This document shows, piece by piece, positions 43,257 through 51,087 of a DNA stretch of 64,000 bases (its first letter is position 1; every line of letters starts with the position of its first letter). Source of the stretch: Parabacteroides merdae ATCC 43184 (lineage in GTDB: Bacteria > Bacteroidota > Bacteroidia > Bacteroidales > Tannerellaceae). The stretch spans positions 372,001 to 436,000 of the forward strand of contig NZ_CP102286.1 of assembly GCF_025151215.1 (NCBI RefSeq), written 5' to 3'. The notes under the pieces were generated by a model that worked only from the letters and a program-made list of their open reading frames with translations, was not told where the DNA came from and did not search any database. The translations under genes and the position numbers were made by a program.

Positions 43257-43781
43257 TCACTTGGCCGGGCGAACCGAGAAACCGATTTCTTGTATTCCTT
43301 TCAAAGCATCGTCGCGCATCCCTTGACGGAAACTGAACGTATATTGTCCGGCATGCGGAAACTTATATTGCGAATGAATGGGAAAACTGCTTTGGTATAA
43401 GGAAATGCCATGTCCGTGCCATTTGCCGAATTCGTCGGCAAGCATGCATTCGATGGTGTCCCGGCGGAGCGGGCCGATCGGCTGCTCTTCACTGCAGAAA
43501 AGCCATAAGTTCTGATAGGGGTACAAGTTATTGTTCCTTACTTCCAGTGTCAGGTCGTAAGGAACAGATATATCTTTCACCTCGAAGGTGAAATAGTATT
43601 CCTTGTCCTTTTCCCACGTGATATTGTTGATCGCCTGGTATTGGTCGTACAAGGCTGGGTTTTCGCAGGAAAAGAACAGAGAACAAGTCAGTGCGGCAAT
43701 GACTCCTTTAAGCTTCCGGCTTTGTGTCCGGCTTGCTTTCCGGTTTGGCAGCAGGCTTAGCTTGTTGCTGAGGTTTGTCAT
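43257..43781 (-). CDS. gldH: Gliding-motility lipoprotein GldH family
   Basis: A lipoprotein of the GldH family, part of the gliding/type IX secretion protein set, but also kept in non-gliding Bacteroidales. The signal KLKGVIAALTCSLFFSC ends in a lipobox with C39 if the ATG at 43781 is used. The mature part has LYDQYQAINNITWEKDKEYYFTFEVKD, LRRDTIECMLADEFGKWHGHGISLYQS and GQYTFSFRQGMRDDALKGIQEIGFSV, all GldH signatures. The ATG lies 74 bases inside the preceding PSP1 gene; no ATG/GTG nearer to the signal is in frame, though an AAAGGAG sits right after the PSP1 stop, so a non-standard start is possible. Confidence 0.88.
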   Translation of the reverse strand: MTNLSNKLSLLPNRKASRTQSRKLKGVIAALTCSLFFSCENPALYDQYQAINNITWEKDKEYYFTFEVKDISVPYDLTLEVRNNNLYPYQNLWLFCSEEQPIGPLRRDTIECMLADEFGKWHGHGISLYQSSFPIHSQYKFPHAGQYTFSFRQGMRDDALKGIQEIGFSVRPAK

Positions 43782-45135
43782 TATTCGGTTGCTTATCGTT
43801 ATTTACTCGGTTCGGACGCGGTCTGTTACGGTTGTTTTCGCGGTTCTCCCGTTCGCGGTTGTTCTCCCGGTTTCCGCTGTTACGGTTGCGGTTTCCGTTT
43901 CTGTTCCCGTTTCCTTTGCCGTTTTTATTTTCGTTGCCGGTGTTGCCGTTCGCTTTTTCTCCGTTGAAAGGTTTGCTGTTCCCTTCGTTGCCGGTGTTGG
44001 CAGCGGCTTCTTTCGGCAGGTTTTCCTTGTTGCCGTTTCCGTTGCGTTTCTTTTTCTTCTTTTTCAGGGAAGCATCGAAACGGGTAACACTGTCTTGCCC
44101 CAGGATATCCTGCGCATCGCGTTTGGGCGGTTGCGGCTTGGTATCGGCTTCGAGCGTGACAGGCTTCATGCCTTTCTTGTTCATGTTGATCACATCGAAG
44201 GCGCGGTTGGCTGAGATTGTAATCAGGTTGGCCGCGAACGATTTATCGGTAGAGTAGGTGATTTCCCGTTTGAAGATATCCGTTTTAAAGTGATAATAGG
44301 TATTGTCCTTTGTTTCCAGCACCACTTCACGGGACGGTAAGCGTTTTTGCGCTTCCACATAGGCGTCCACTTCATAGTTGATGCAGCATTTCAGCTTGGC
44401 GCATTGGCCGGCCAATTTCTGGGGATTCATGGATATATCCTGATAGCGGGCGGCTCCGGTGGCTACAGATACGAAACTCGTCATCCAGCTTGAACAGCAC
44501 AACTCGCGCCCACAGGGGCCGATACCTCCGATGCGTCCGGCTTCCTGGCGGGCACCAATCTGTTTCATTTCGATGCGGACACGAAATGCTTCGGCGAGTA
44601 CTTTGATCAACTGGCGGAAGTCGACACGCTCGTCGGCAATGTAATAAAAGATCGCCTTATTGCCGTCACCCTGGTATTCCACATCCCCGATCTTCATATT
44701 CAGTCCCAAATCGGCAGCGATCTGGCGCGAACGGATCATTGTGGCGTGTTCCTTGGCCTTCGCCTCTTCGTATTTCTCGATATCGGTCGGTTTGGCTTTA
44801 CGATACACCTTTTTAGGTTCATTGCCTTCGCCAGTGCGGACATTGTTCTTTTTCATCTGGAGAAGGACGAGCTTGCCGGTCAGTGTCACAGTCCCGATGT
44901 CATGCCCTGGGCTGGCTTCCACTGCGACTAAATCTCCTTTTTCCAGAGGTATCTTGGAACTGTTGAGGTAATACCCTTTGCGGGTATTTTTAAACTGCAC
45001 TTCCACGTAATCGGTAGCGTTTGCCGCATCGGGCACGTCGCAAAGCCAGTCGTAGGTGTTCAGTTTATTATTTTGTATCTTGCTGCATCCTTTTTTACCC
45101 ATGCAGCAACTTCCTGTATTTAATTTAAAATCCAT
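43708..45135 (-). CDS. PSP1/RicT-like regulatory subunit with a long Asn-rich tail
   Basis: A 475-residue protein starting at MDFKLNTGSCCMGKKGCSKIQ (45135). The PSP1 domain (about 40-290) includes RVDFRQLIKVLAEAFRVRIEMKQIGARQEAGRIGGIGPCGRELCCSSW and AGQCAKLKCCINYEVDAY, whose cysteine groups fit the Fe-S binding of RicT/YaaT-type proteins of RNA maturation complexes. The last 120 residues are low-complexity: NGNGNK, KGNGNRNGNRNRN, NRERENRENNRNRPRPNR and KPAAKPESKPDTKPEA. Such basic, Asn/Arg-rich tails often bind RNA. Promoter TTTG-N21-TATTTTTG lies 43-75 bases upstream. Confidence 0.88.
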   Translation of the reverse strand: MDFKLNTGSCCMGKKGCSKIQNNKLNTYDWLCDVPDAANATDYVEVQFKNTRKGYYLNSSKIPLEKGDLVAVEASPGHDIGTVTLTGKLVLLQMKKNNVRTGEGNEPKKVYRKAKPTDIEKYEEAKAKEHATMIRSRQIAADLGLNMKIGDVEYQGDGNKAIFYYIADERVDFRQLIKVLAEAFRVRIEMKQIGARQEAGRIGGIGPCGRELCCSSWMTSFVSVATGAARYQDISMNPQKLAGQCAKLKCCINYEVDAYVEAQKRLPSREVVLETKDNTYYHFKTDIFKREITYSTDKSFAANLITISANRAFDVINMNKKGMKPVTLEADTKPQPPKRDAQDILGQDSVTRFDASLKKKKKKRNGNGNKENLPKEAAANTGNEGNSKPFNGEKANGNTGNENKNGKGNGNRNGNRNRNSGNRENNRERENRENNRNRPRPNRVNNDKQPNNDKPQQQAKPAAKPESKPDTKPEA

Positions 45136-45177
45136 TTGTCTGGTATATATAATGTATTTATAGTGCGTACAATTACG

Positions 45178-45210
45178 CAAAAATAGTCAAAATATTTGGT
45201 TCGTAGCAAA
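45178..45210 (-). promoter_or_regulatory. Promoter of the PSP1-like gene
   Basis: Minus-strand TTTG (45210-45207), 21 bases, TATTTTTG (45185-45178). Confidence 0.65.
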
Positions 45211-45231
45211 TGAAGAATGAATTATAAAGAG

Positions 45232-45265
45232 AAAGGGCAAAACAGAATGTTCCGTTTTGCCCTTT
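45232..45265 (-). terminator. Terminator of the serine palmitoyltransferase gene
   Basis: AAAGGGCAAAAC and GTTTTGCCCTTT form a perfect 12-bp stem with a 10-base loop, starting 24 bases after the stop. T-rich on both sides, so it can work in both directions. Confidence 0.8.
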
Positions 45266-45289
45266 TTGGTATTATTTGTCCATGCTGAT

Positions 45290-46477
45290 TTATTTGACCA
45301 GACCGTGACTTTTAAATACTTTGTGAATTGCTTCTAATGCGTAGTCGAGCTGTTCAATTGTGTGAGTCGCCATCAGTGAGAAGCGGATCAGCGTATCTTC
45401 AGGCGCAACAGCCGGAGATACGACTGGATTTACGAAAATACCGGCTTCGAACAATTCCTTTACGATCAGGAATGTCAGGTCGTTGTTACGGATAAACAAT
45501 GGAATGATCGGTGTTGAGGTATGGCCGATTTCGCACCCCATATTACGAAATCCATCCAAGGCATAGTGGGTAAGTTTCCACAGGTGTTCGATGCGTTCCG
45601 GTTCGCTCAGCATAATATCGAGTGCTGCGCCGGCCGCAGCTGTAGCTGCTGGAGTATTACTTGCACTGAATATATAAGAGCGGGAGTTATGGCGGAGATA
45701 GTTGATCGTCTCTTTGTCCGAAGCGATGAAACCGCCGATGGAAGCAAGCGACTTACTGAATGTACCCATAATCAGGTCTACATCGTCTGTTACTCCGAAA
45801 TGATTACAGGTTCCACGACCGTGATCGCCCAGAACACCCAAACCGTGGGCTTCGTCTACCATTATGCTTGCGTTATACTTTTTGGCTAACGCAACGATTT
45901 CCGGTAATTTGGCAATGTCACCTTCCATACTGAATACACCGTCGATAACGATCAGCTTTACCTTGTCGGGTTCGCATTTCTGGAGTTGCTTTTCTAAGGA
46001 CTCCATATCATTATGCTTATATTTCAGTTTGGTAGAGAAGGAAAGACGGTGTCCTTCGATGATGGATGCATGGTCTAGCTCGTCCCAAATGATATAGTCT
46101 TCACGTCCTGTCAGGCAGGATACAACACCCAAGTTTACCTGAAATCCCGTAGAATAAACAATGGCATCTTCTTTTCCGACAAATTCGGCCAGACGTTTTT
46201 CCAACTGAATGTGCAAATCCAACGTCCCGTTCAGGAAACGCGAACCGGCACAACCTGTACCATATTTCTTAATGGCATCAATTGCCGCCTCTTTTACTTT
46301 CGGGTGGTTTGTCAGGCCTAAATAGGCGTTAGAACCAAACATCAGGACCTTTTTACCGCTGATCATTACTTCTGTATCCTGATCACTTTCAATCATTCTG
46401 AAGTATGGATAAATTCCTGCGGCCATAGCCCGCTGAGGTGCATCGTACTTTGATAGTTTCTCTTGTAAAAGTTTCAT
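45290..46477 (-). CDS. spt: Serine palmitoyltransferase (alpha-oxoamine synthase family)
   Basis: A 395-residue PLP enzyme that condenses serine with an acyl-CoA to a 3-keto sphinganine, the first step of Bacteroides sphingolipid synthesis. Motifs: NAYLGLTNHPKVKEAA, GTGCAGSRFLNGTLDLH, IIWDELDHASIIEGHRLS, VDEAHGLGVLGDHGRGTCNHFG and the PLP lysine in GTFSKSLASIGG near 240. The GTFSKS version and the overall sequence match SPTs rather than BioF or KBL, although I cannot exclude a relaxed substrate range. It is divergent from a lipid kinase. Confidence 0.9.
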   Translation of the reverse strand: MKLLQEKLSKYDAPQRAMAAGIYPYFRMIESDQDTEVMISGKKVLMFGSNAYLGLTNHPKVKEAAIDAIKKYGTGCAGSRFLNGTLDLHIQLEKRLAEFVGKEDAIVYSTGFQVNLGVVSCLTGREDYIIWDELDHASIIEGHRLSFSTKLKYKHNDMESLEKQLQKCEPDKVKLIVIDGVFSMEGDIAKLPEIVALAKKYNASIMVDEAHGLGVLGDHGRGTCNHFGVTDDVDLIMGTFSKSLASIGGFIASDKETINYLRHNSRSYIFSASNTPAATAAAGAALDIMLSEPERIEHLWKLTHYALDGFRNMGCEIGHTSTPIIPLFIRNNDLTFLIVKELFEAGIFVNPVVSPAVAPEDTLIRFSLMATHTIEQLDYALEAIHKVFKSHGLVK

Positions 46478-46577
46478 ATTATAATTAACAGAGAATGATT
46501 TTCTCGCTACGTTGTTATTCTAAAAGAACCCAGATCTGCTTACTACTATAATATTTATGTTTCGGCAAATCCAGCTG

Positions 46578-46585
46578 CAAAAGTA
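46578..46585 (-). promoter_or_regulatory. -7 element of spt
   Basis: TACTTTTG on the minus strand, about 100 bases before the ATG, so the leader would be long. Confidence 0.4.
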
Positions 46586-46638
46586 GTAAAAAAATAACTT
46601 ATAGTAGCCGAAATGCTTTAAAAGTTTTACAAAAGCAT

Positions 46639-46646
46639 TATTTTTG
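46639..46646 (+). promoter_or_regulatory. -7 element of the lipid kinase gene
   Basis: TATTTTTG, 26 bases before the ATG; -33 region AT-rich, no clear TTTG. Confidence 0.5.
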
Positions 46647-46672
46647 TCCTCTCAAAGTAAGTAACAGCAAGA

Positions 46673-47644
46673 ATGGAGGGACAAACAATCAATATACAGG
46701 CCATTATAAATCCGATTTCGGGTGTCGGTTCGAAAAGAAAGATTCCGAAAATGATTGAAACCGCCTTTGCGGGCGGAAATTGTTGTGTGGAAATTTCTTT
46801 TACAGAATATCCCGGACATGCCAGCGAACTGACGCGGAAAGCCCTTGATAAAGGGGCCAATTGCGTGATTGCGGTCGGGGGAGACGGAACTGTGAACGAG
46901 ATTGCCCGTGCCATGCTCCACTCAGGTGCGGTGCTGGGGATTATCCCGAAAGGTTCCGGCAATGGTTTGGCGCGTGAATTGCATATTCCGATGGATGTAC
47001 GCCGGGCGATTGATCTGATTGTAAAGGGGCATGTTTCGACAATCGACTGTTGCAAGGCGAACGGACGTGTCTTTTTTTGTACCTGCGGAGTCGGCTTTGA
47101 TGCAGCGGTCAGCCAAAAGTTTGCCGGGGAGAAACGCCGCGGTTCGCTTACCTATATAAAAAATACGGTGGAAGAATATCTGAGCTACAAACCCGAACCT
47201 TATGAACTTTTGATCGATAACCAGACGGTTAAGGAAAAGGCGTTTTTGGTGGCTTGCGGGAATGCTTCGCAGTATGGTAACAATGCGTTTATCGCTCCTC
47301 ATGCCAATATCCAGGATGGCAAAATGGATATTACAATCCTTTCCCCTTTCGGTCCGCTGGACATTGCACCGTTGGCTATTCAGTTGTTTACGAAACAGAT
47401 CGACCGTAACAGCAAGATCAAGACATTCAAAGGAAAAGAGGTGACTATCATCCGTCAGAATCCAGGAGTCATGCATCTGGACGGAGAGCCGATCATGGCG
47501 GACAGCCGGATCGAAATCTCCGTTCTTCCCAAATCATTGAACGTATTGACTCCGGAAACTGTTTCTTTTACGGAGGAGGTACAGAATCTGTTTGGTGAAG
47601 TAACCCGTTTTTTCGATAAGAAACTCCCTTACATCTTTAGATAA
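46673..47644 (+). CDS. Diacylglycerol/sphingosine-kinase-family lipid kinase
   Basis: A 323-residue kinase of the DAGK catalytic superfamily, which phosphorylates lipid hydroxyls (diacylglycerol, ceramide, sphingoid bases). Seen: INPISGVGSKRKIPKM for the first nucleotide loop, AVGGDGTVNEIARAML with the diagnostic GGDGT and GIIPKGSGNGLARELHIP. The C-terminal beta-sandwich half includes ACGNASQYGNNAFIAPHANIQDGKMDITIL and MHLDGEPI. Its position, divergent from serine palmitoyltransferase, makes a sphingoid-base or ceramide substrate plausible. Its 3' end overlaps the convergent trmN6 by 16 bases. Confidence 0.88.
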   Translation: MEGQTINIQAIINPISGVGSKRKIPKMIETAFAGGNCCVEISFTEYPGHASELTRKALDKGANCVIAVGGDGTVNEIARAMLHSGAVLGIIPKGSGNGLARELHIPMDVRRAIDLIVKGHVSTIDCCKANGRVFFCTCGVGFDAAVSQKFAGEKRRGSLTYIKNTVEEYLSYKPEPYELLIDNQTVKEKAFLVACGNASQYGNNAFIAPHANIQDGKMDITILSPFGPLDIAPLAIQLFTKQIDRNSKIKTFKGKEVTIIRQNPGVMHLDGEPIMADSRIEISVLPKSLNVLTPETVSFTEEVQNLFGEVTRFFDKKLPYIFR

Positions 47645-48345
47645 AAGTCTTTGGTTAGATTGATATATTCGTCAGTATACCGATGTCTTGCAATCTCGAT
47701 GGTCAGCCGATCGGAGAAGGCGGGAGAGGCGGGTGGCTCTGATGTCAGTTCGGCCAACAGTCGTTTCGGTTGTGCATCGGGTACGGGGATGACGGAGACT
47801 TCCTTCGAAAGAAATAGATTTTGTGTTTGAATACAATCCGTAAGACGATCTTTCTGGTCGTAAGGCAGGATAAGGGCAATACGTCCTTGTGGGGTAAGCA
47901 GTTTGCGACTGTACTGCAACAAATCTTCTAATGTCAGCGTATCGGTGTGGCGGGCCGTGTTCCGTTGTAGGTTCGGGCATTTCAATGAATCGACGAAGTA
48001 AGGAGGGTTGGATACAATCAGGTCATATAGATGCGTGCTGGCTTGTGCAAAATCGACCAAGTCGGAATGAAAGACATTTATCCGTCCTGCAAAAAGGGAA
48101 GATTCTGCATTTTCTTGTGCTTGAAGACAGGCATCGGCTTCTATGTCGATAGCGTCGATAGCCGCCTTGCTGCGTTGAGCCAGCATCAGGGCGATCAGTC
48201 CGGTCCCTGTCCCGATGTCCAGTATGCGGTTGCACGATTCCGTTCCGGCCCATGCACCGAGCAGAACACCGTCGGTTCCTACTTTCATTGCACATTTATC
48301 ATGACGTATGGTAAATTGTTTGAATTGGAAAAAAGGATTTGACAT
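47629..48345 (-). CDS. trmN6: tRNA1(Val) (adenine(37)-N6)-methyltransferase
   Basis: A SAM-dependent methyltransferase of about 238 residues for A37 of tRNA-Val. I start at the ATG at 48345 (MSNPFFQFKQFTIRHDKCAMKVGTDGVLLGAW); a TTG four codons upstream is also in frame. Motif I is ILDIGTGTGLIALMLAQR and the base-methylation NPPY motif is present in DLIVSNPPYF near 120, typical of N6-adenine methyltransferases. The C-terminus overlaps the lipid kinase gene tail to tail. -7 element TACTTTTG at 48375-48368. Confidence 0.9.
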   Translation of the reverse strand: MSNPFFQFKQFTIRHDKCAMKVGTDGVLLGAWAGTESCNRILDIGTGTGLIALMLAQRSKAAIDAIDIEADACLQAQENAESSLFAGRINVFHSDLVDFAQASTHLYDLIVSNPPYFVDSLKCPNLQRNTARHTDTLTLEDLLQYSRKLLTPQGRIALILPYDQKDRLTDCIQTQNLFLSKEVSVIPVPDAQPKRLLAELTSEPPASPAFSDRLTIEIARHRYTDEYINLTKDFYLKM

Positions 48346-48367
48346 AGTAATTGACAATTGTTTTGTG

Positions 48368-48375
48368 CAAAAGTA
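48368..48375 (-). promoter_or_regulatory. -7 element of trmN6
   Basis: TACTTTTG on the minus strand, 23 bases before the ATG. Confidence 0.45.
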
Positions 48376-48397
48376 ATCGGAATTGAGTTAAAAATAG

Positions 48398-48405
48398 TAA
48401 CTTTG
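48398..48405 (+). promoter_or_regulatory. -7 element of lon
   Basis: TAACTTTG fits TAnnTTTG and lies 69 bases before the ATG, back to back with the trmN6 promoter. No heat-shock type operator was recognised. Confidence 0.5.
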
Positions 48406-48473
48406 GCACGTTTATTGTATGAAATAGAATTGCGGGCGATAAAGGAATATTCCGCAACTATGACAAAGAATAT

Positions 48474-50936
48474 ATGAAGAAAGATAAAGTAACGATGTTT
48501 GCCGAGGAGTCGTATAACGACTTGGATGATAATATTGGTATCGTAATGCCTATCCTCACAGATTGCGATGTTGATGAAGATTTTACTGAAGGAATGGAGA
48601 AAGTGGGAGAGGAATTGCCCATTCTTCCGCTTCGGAATATGGTACTGTTTCCGGGTGTAGCTATGCCGGTGATGATAGGCCGCCCTAAATCTATGCGCCT
48701 GATCAAGGAGGCCGCCCACAAGAAAAGTCTGATCGGAGTGGTTTGCCAGAAGGATATGAATACGGAAGATCCGAAGATAGAAGATTTGTATGCGACGGGA
48801 GTTGTGGCCGATATTGTCCGCGTGCTCGAAATGCCCGACGGAACAACAACCGTGATCCTGCAAGGTAAGAAGCGTTTCCAATTGGAAGAGCTTTCTGCTT
48901 ATGATCCTTACCTGATCGGAAAGATCAAATTGCTCGAAGACGTCATGCCGGACAAGTCCGACCGTGAGTTCGAGGCGCTTGTTTCGACTATCAAGGATTT
49001 GACGATCAAGATGCTCGGAGCTGCCTCTGAACCGCCTCGCGACTTGATATTTTCAATAAAGAATAATAAAAATATTCTCTACCTAATCAATTTCTCTTGT
49101 TGCAATGTTCCCAACGGATCGTCTGAAAAACAAGATTTGTTGTTGATTGGTAACTTGAAAGATCGTGCGTACCGTCTTTTGTTCATCCTGAACCGGGAGT
49201 ATCAGTTGGTGGAACTGAAGACGTCCATCCAGATGAAGACGCACGAGGATATTAACCAGCAACAGAAGGAATACTTTCTTCAGCAGCAGATCAAGACAAT
49301 TCAGGAAGAGCTAGGAGGAAATATCAATGATTTGGAAATAAGGGAATTGCGAGAGAAAGCTGCCAAGAAAAAATGGTCGCTGGCTGTAGCTGAAACGTTT
49401 GAGAAGGAGGTGCGCAAGTTGGAGCGCCTGCATCCGCAATCTCCGGATTTCTCTATCCAGACGCAATATGTGCAGGCGATTGTCAATCTGCCATGGAACG
49501 AATACAGCAAGGATAATTTCAATCTTGCCCATGCACAGAAAGTCTTGGATCGCGATCACTACGGGTTGGAGAAGGTGAAAGAGCGCATCATTGAACATTT
49601 GGCGGTGTTGAAACTGAAAGGTGATATGAAGTCACCCATTATCTGTCTGTATGGACCTCCGGGAGTTGGTAAGACTTCGTTGGGAAAATCGGTTGCAGAA
49701 GCTTTGCACCGTAAGTATGTCCGAGTTTCGTTGGGCGGTTTGCATGATGAGGCGGAGATACGTGGCCATCGTCGTACCTACATTGGTGCGATGTCCGGAC
49801 GTATCATTCAGAACCTTCAGAAGGCTGGAACCTCAAACCCTGTGTTTATCCTTGACGAGATCGACAAGGTAACGAATGATTTCAAGGGCGATCCCGCTTC
49901 TGCGTTGCTTGAGGTGTTGGATCCGGAGCAGAACAATGCATTCCATGATAATTATCTGGATATAGATTATGATTTGAGCAAAGTTATGTTTATCGCAACT
50001 GCCAATAATCTGAACACGATTTCCCAGCCGTTGTTGGACCGTATGGAGTTGATCGAGGTGAGTGGTTATATCATGGAGGAGAAGGTAGAAATCGCTGCCC
50101 GTCATTTAGTTCCGAAGCAATTGGAGATTCACGGTTTGTCGAAAGGAAAAGTGAAGTTCCCGAAAAAGACGTTGCAGGCGATCATCGAATCCTACACCCG
50201 TGAGAGTGGTGTGCGCGAATTGGATAAAAAGATTGCCAAGATCATGCGTAAGTTGGCTCGCAAGCTGGCGTCCAGCGAAGAACTTCCGGCACAGATACGT
50301 CCCGAAGATTTGCATGATTACTTGGGTGCAGTCGAATATACCCGTGATAAATATCAGGGAAATAACTATGCGGGTGTCGTAACCGGATTGGCTTGGACAG
50401 CTGTTGGCGGTGAAATCCTGTTTGTGGAATCCAGCTTGAGCAAAGGAAAGGGCTCAAAGCTTACTTTGACAGGTAACTTGGGTGACGTGATGAAAGAGTC
50501 TGCCATGTTGGCACTCGAATATATTCATTCGCATGCCGGACTGTTCGGGATCGACGAAGGTATGTTTGAAAATTGGAATGTCCATATCCATGTGCCTGAG
50601 GGGGCGATTCCGAAAGATGGTCCGAGTGCGGGTATCACGATGGTCACTTCATTGGTATCAGCCTTTACGCAGCGTAAGGTGCGCAGTAACTTGGCTATGA
50701 CCGGCGAGATTACGTTGCGTGGTAAAGTTCTTCCGGTAGGTGGTATCAAGGAAAAGATACTGGCTGCTAAACGTGCCGGAATCAAGGAACTGATCCTCTG
50801 CCAAGAGAATAAGAAAGATATCGAAGAGATTAAGCCCGATTATCTGAAAGGGCTGGCTTTCCACTATGTGGATGATATCCGCCAAGTAGTCGATTTGGCC
50901 TTGTTGAAGGAAAAGGTGGCTAATCCGTTGTTCTGA
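48474..50936 (+). CDS. lon: ATP-dependent protease Lon
   Basis: An 820-residue AAA+ serine protease for quality control. The N-terminal LAN domain starts ELPILPLRNMVLFPGVAMPVMIGRPKS after an acidic leader of about 40 residues; Walker A is ICLYGPPGVGKTSLGKSVAEAL near 385-405, followed by SLGGLHDEAEIRGHRRTYIGAMSGRI and Walker B VFILDEIDKV. The protease domain has the catalytic serine in PKDGPSAGITM and lysine in GGIKEKILAAKRAGI. The length is normal for Bacteroidetes Lon. Transcribed alone, with a terminator structure 37 bases downstream. Confidence 0.97.
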   Translation: MKKDKVTMFAEESYNDLDDNIGIVMPILTDCDVDEDFTEGMEKVGEELPILPLRNMVLFPGVAMPVMIGRPKSMRLIKEAAHKKSLIGVVCQKDMNTEDPKIEDLYATGVVADIVRVLEMPDGTTTVILQGKKRFQLEELSAYDPYLIGKIKLLEDVMPDKSDREFEALVSTIKDLTIKMLGAASEPPRDLIFSIKNNKNILYLINFSCCNVPNGSSEKQDLLLIGNLKDRAYRLLFILNREYQLVELKTSIQMKTHEDINQQQKEYFLQQQIKTIQEELGGNINDLEIRELREKAAKKKWSLAVAETFEKEVRKLERLHPQSPDFSIQTQYVQAIVNLPWNEYSKDNFNLAHAQKVLDRDHYGLEKVKERIIEHLAVLKLKGDMKSPIICLYGPPGVGKTSLGKSVAEALHRKYVRVSLGGLHDEAEIRGHRRTYIGAMSGRIIQNLQKAGTSNPVFILDEIDKVTNDFKGDPASALLEVLDPEQNNAFHDNYLDIDYDLSKVMFIATANNLNTISQPLLDRMELIEVSGYIMEEKVEIAARHLVPKQLEIHGLSKGKVKFPKKTLQAIIESYTRESGVRELDKKIAKIMRKLARKLASSEELPAQIRPEDLHDYLGAVEYTRDKYQGNNYAGVVTGLAWTAVGGEILFVESSLSKGKGSKLTLTGNLGDVMKESAMLALEYIHSHAGLFGIDEGMFENWNVHIHVPEGAIPKDGPSAGITMVTSLVSAFTQRKVRSNLAMTGEITLRGKVLPVGGIKEKILAAKRAGIKELILCQENKKDIEEIKPDYLKGLAFHYVDDIRQVVDLALLKEKVANPLF

Positions 50937-50967
50937 AAATACATAGGGACATTCATTAAATATTATA

Positions 50968-51019
50968 AAATCAGCCAACTGATTTATACACAGGATATTG
51001 TGAGTTGATTGGCTTTTTT
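50968..51019 (+). terminator. Terminator of lon, with two alternative stems
   Basis: AGCCAACT (50973-50980) can pair with AGTTGATTGGCT (51003-51014, 2-base bulge) and is followed by T6. Alternatively AAATCAG (50968-50974) pairs with CTGATTT (50979-50985). Only the first leads into the T-run. Confidence 0.65.
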
Positions 51020-51087
51020 GTATCTTTAGGTATTCCCCTGAAAACAAGATTTGACGGCCAAAACGGGGGAAATATCCAAACTAAGAT

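Noticed and set aside
43775-44257. Long plus-strand open frames rich in Phe, Leu, Val opposite the PSP1 gene tail
   Set aside because: They are the antisense shadow of the Asn/Arg/Lys-rich repeats of the PSP1-like protein.
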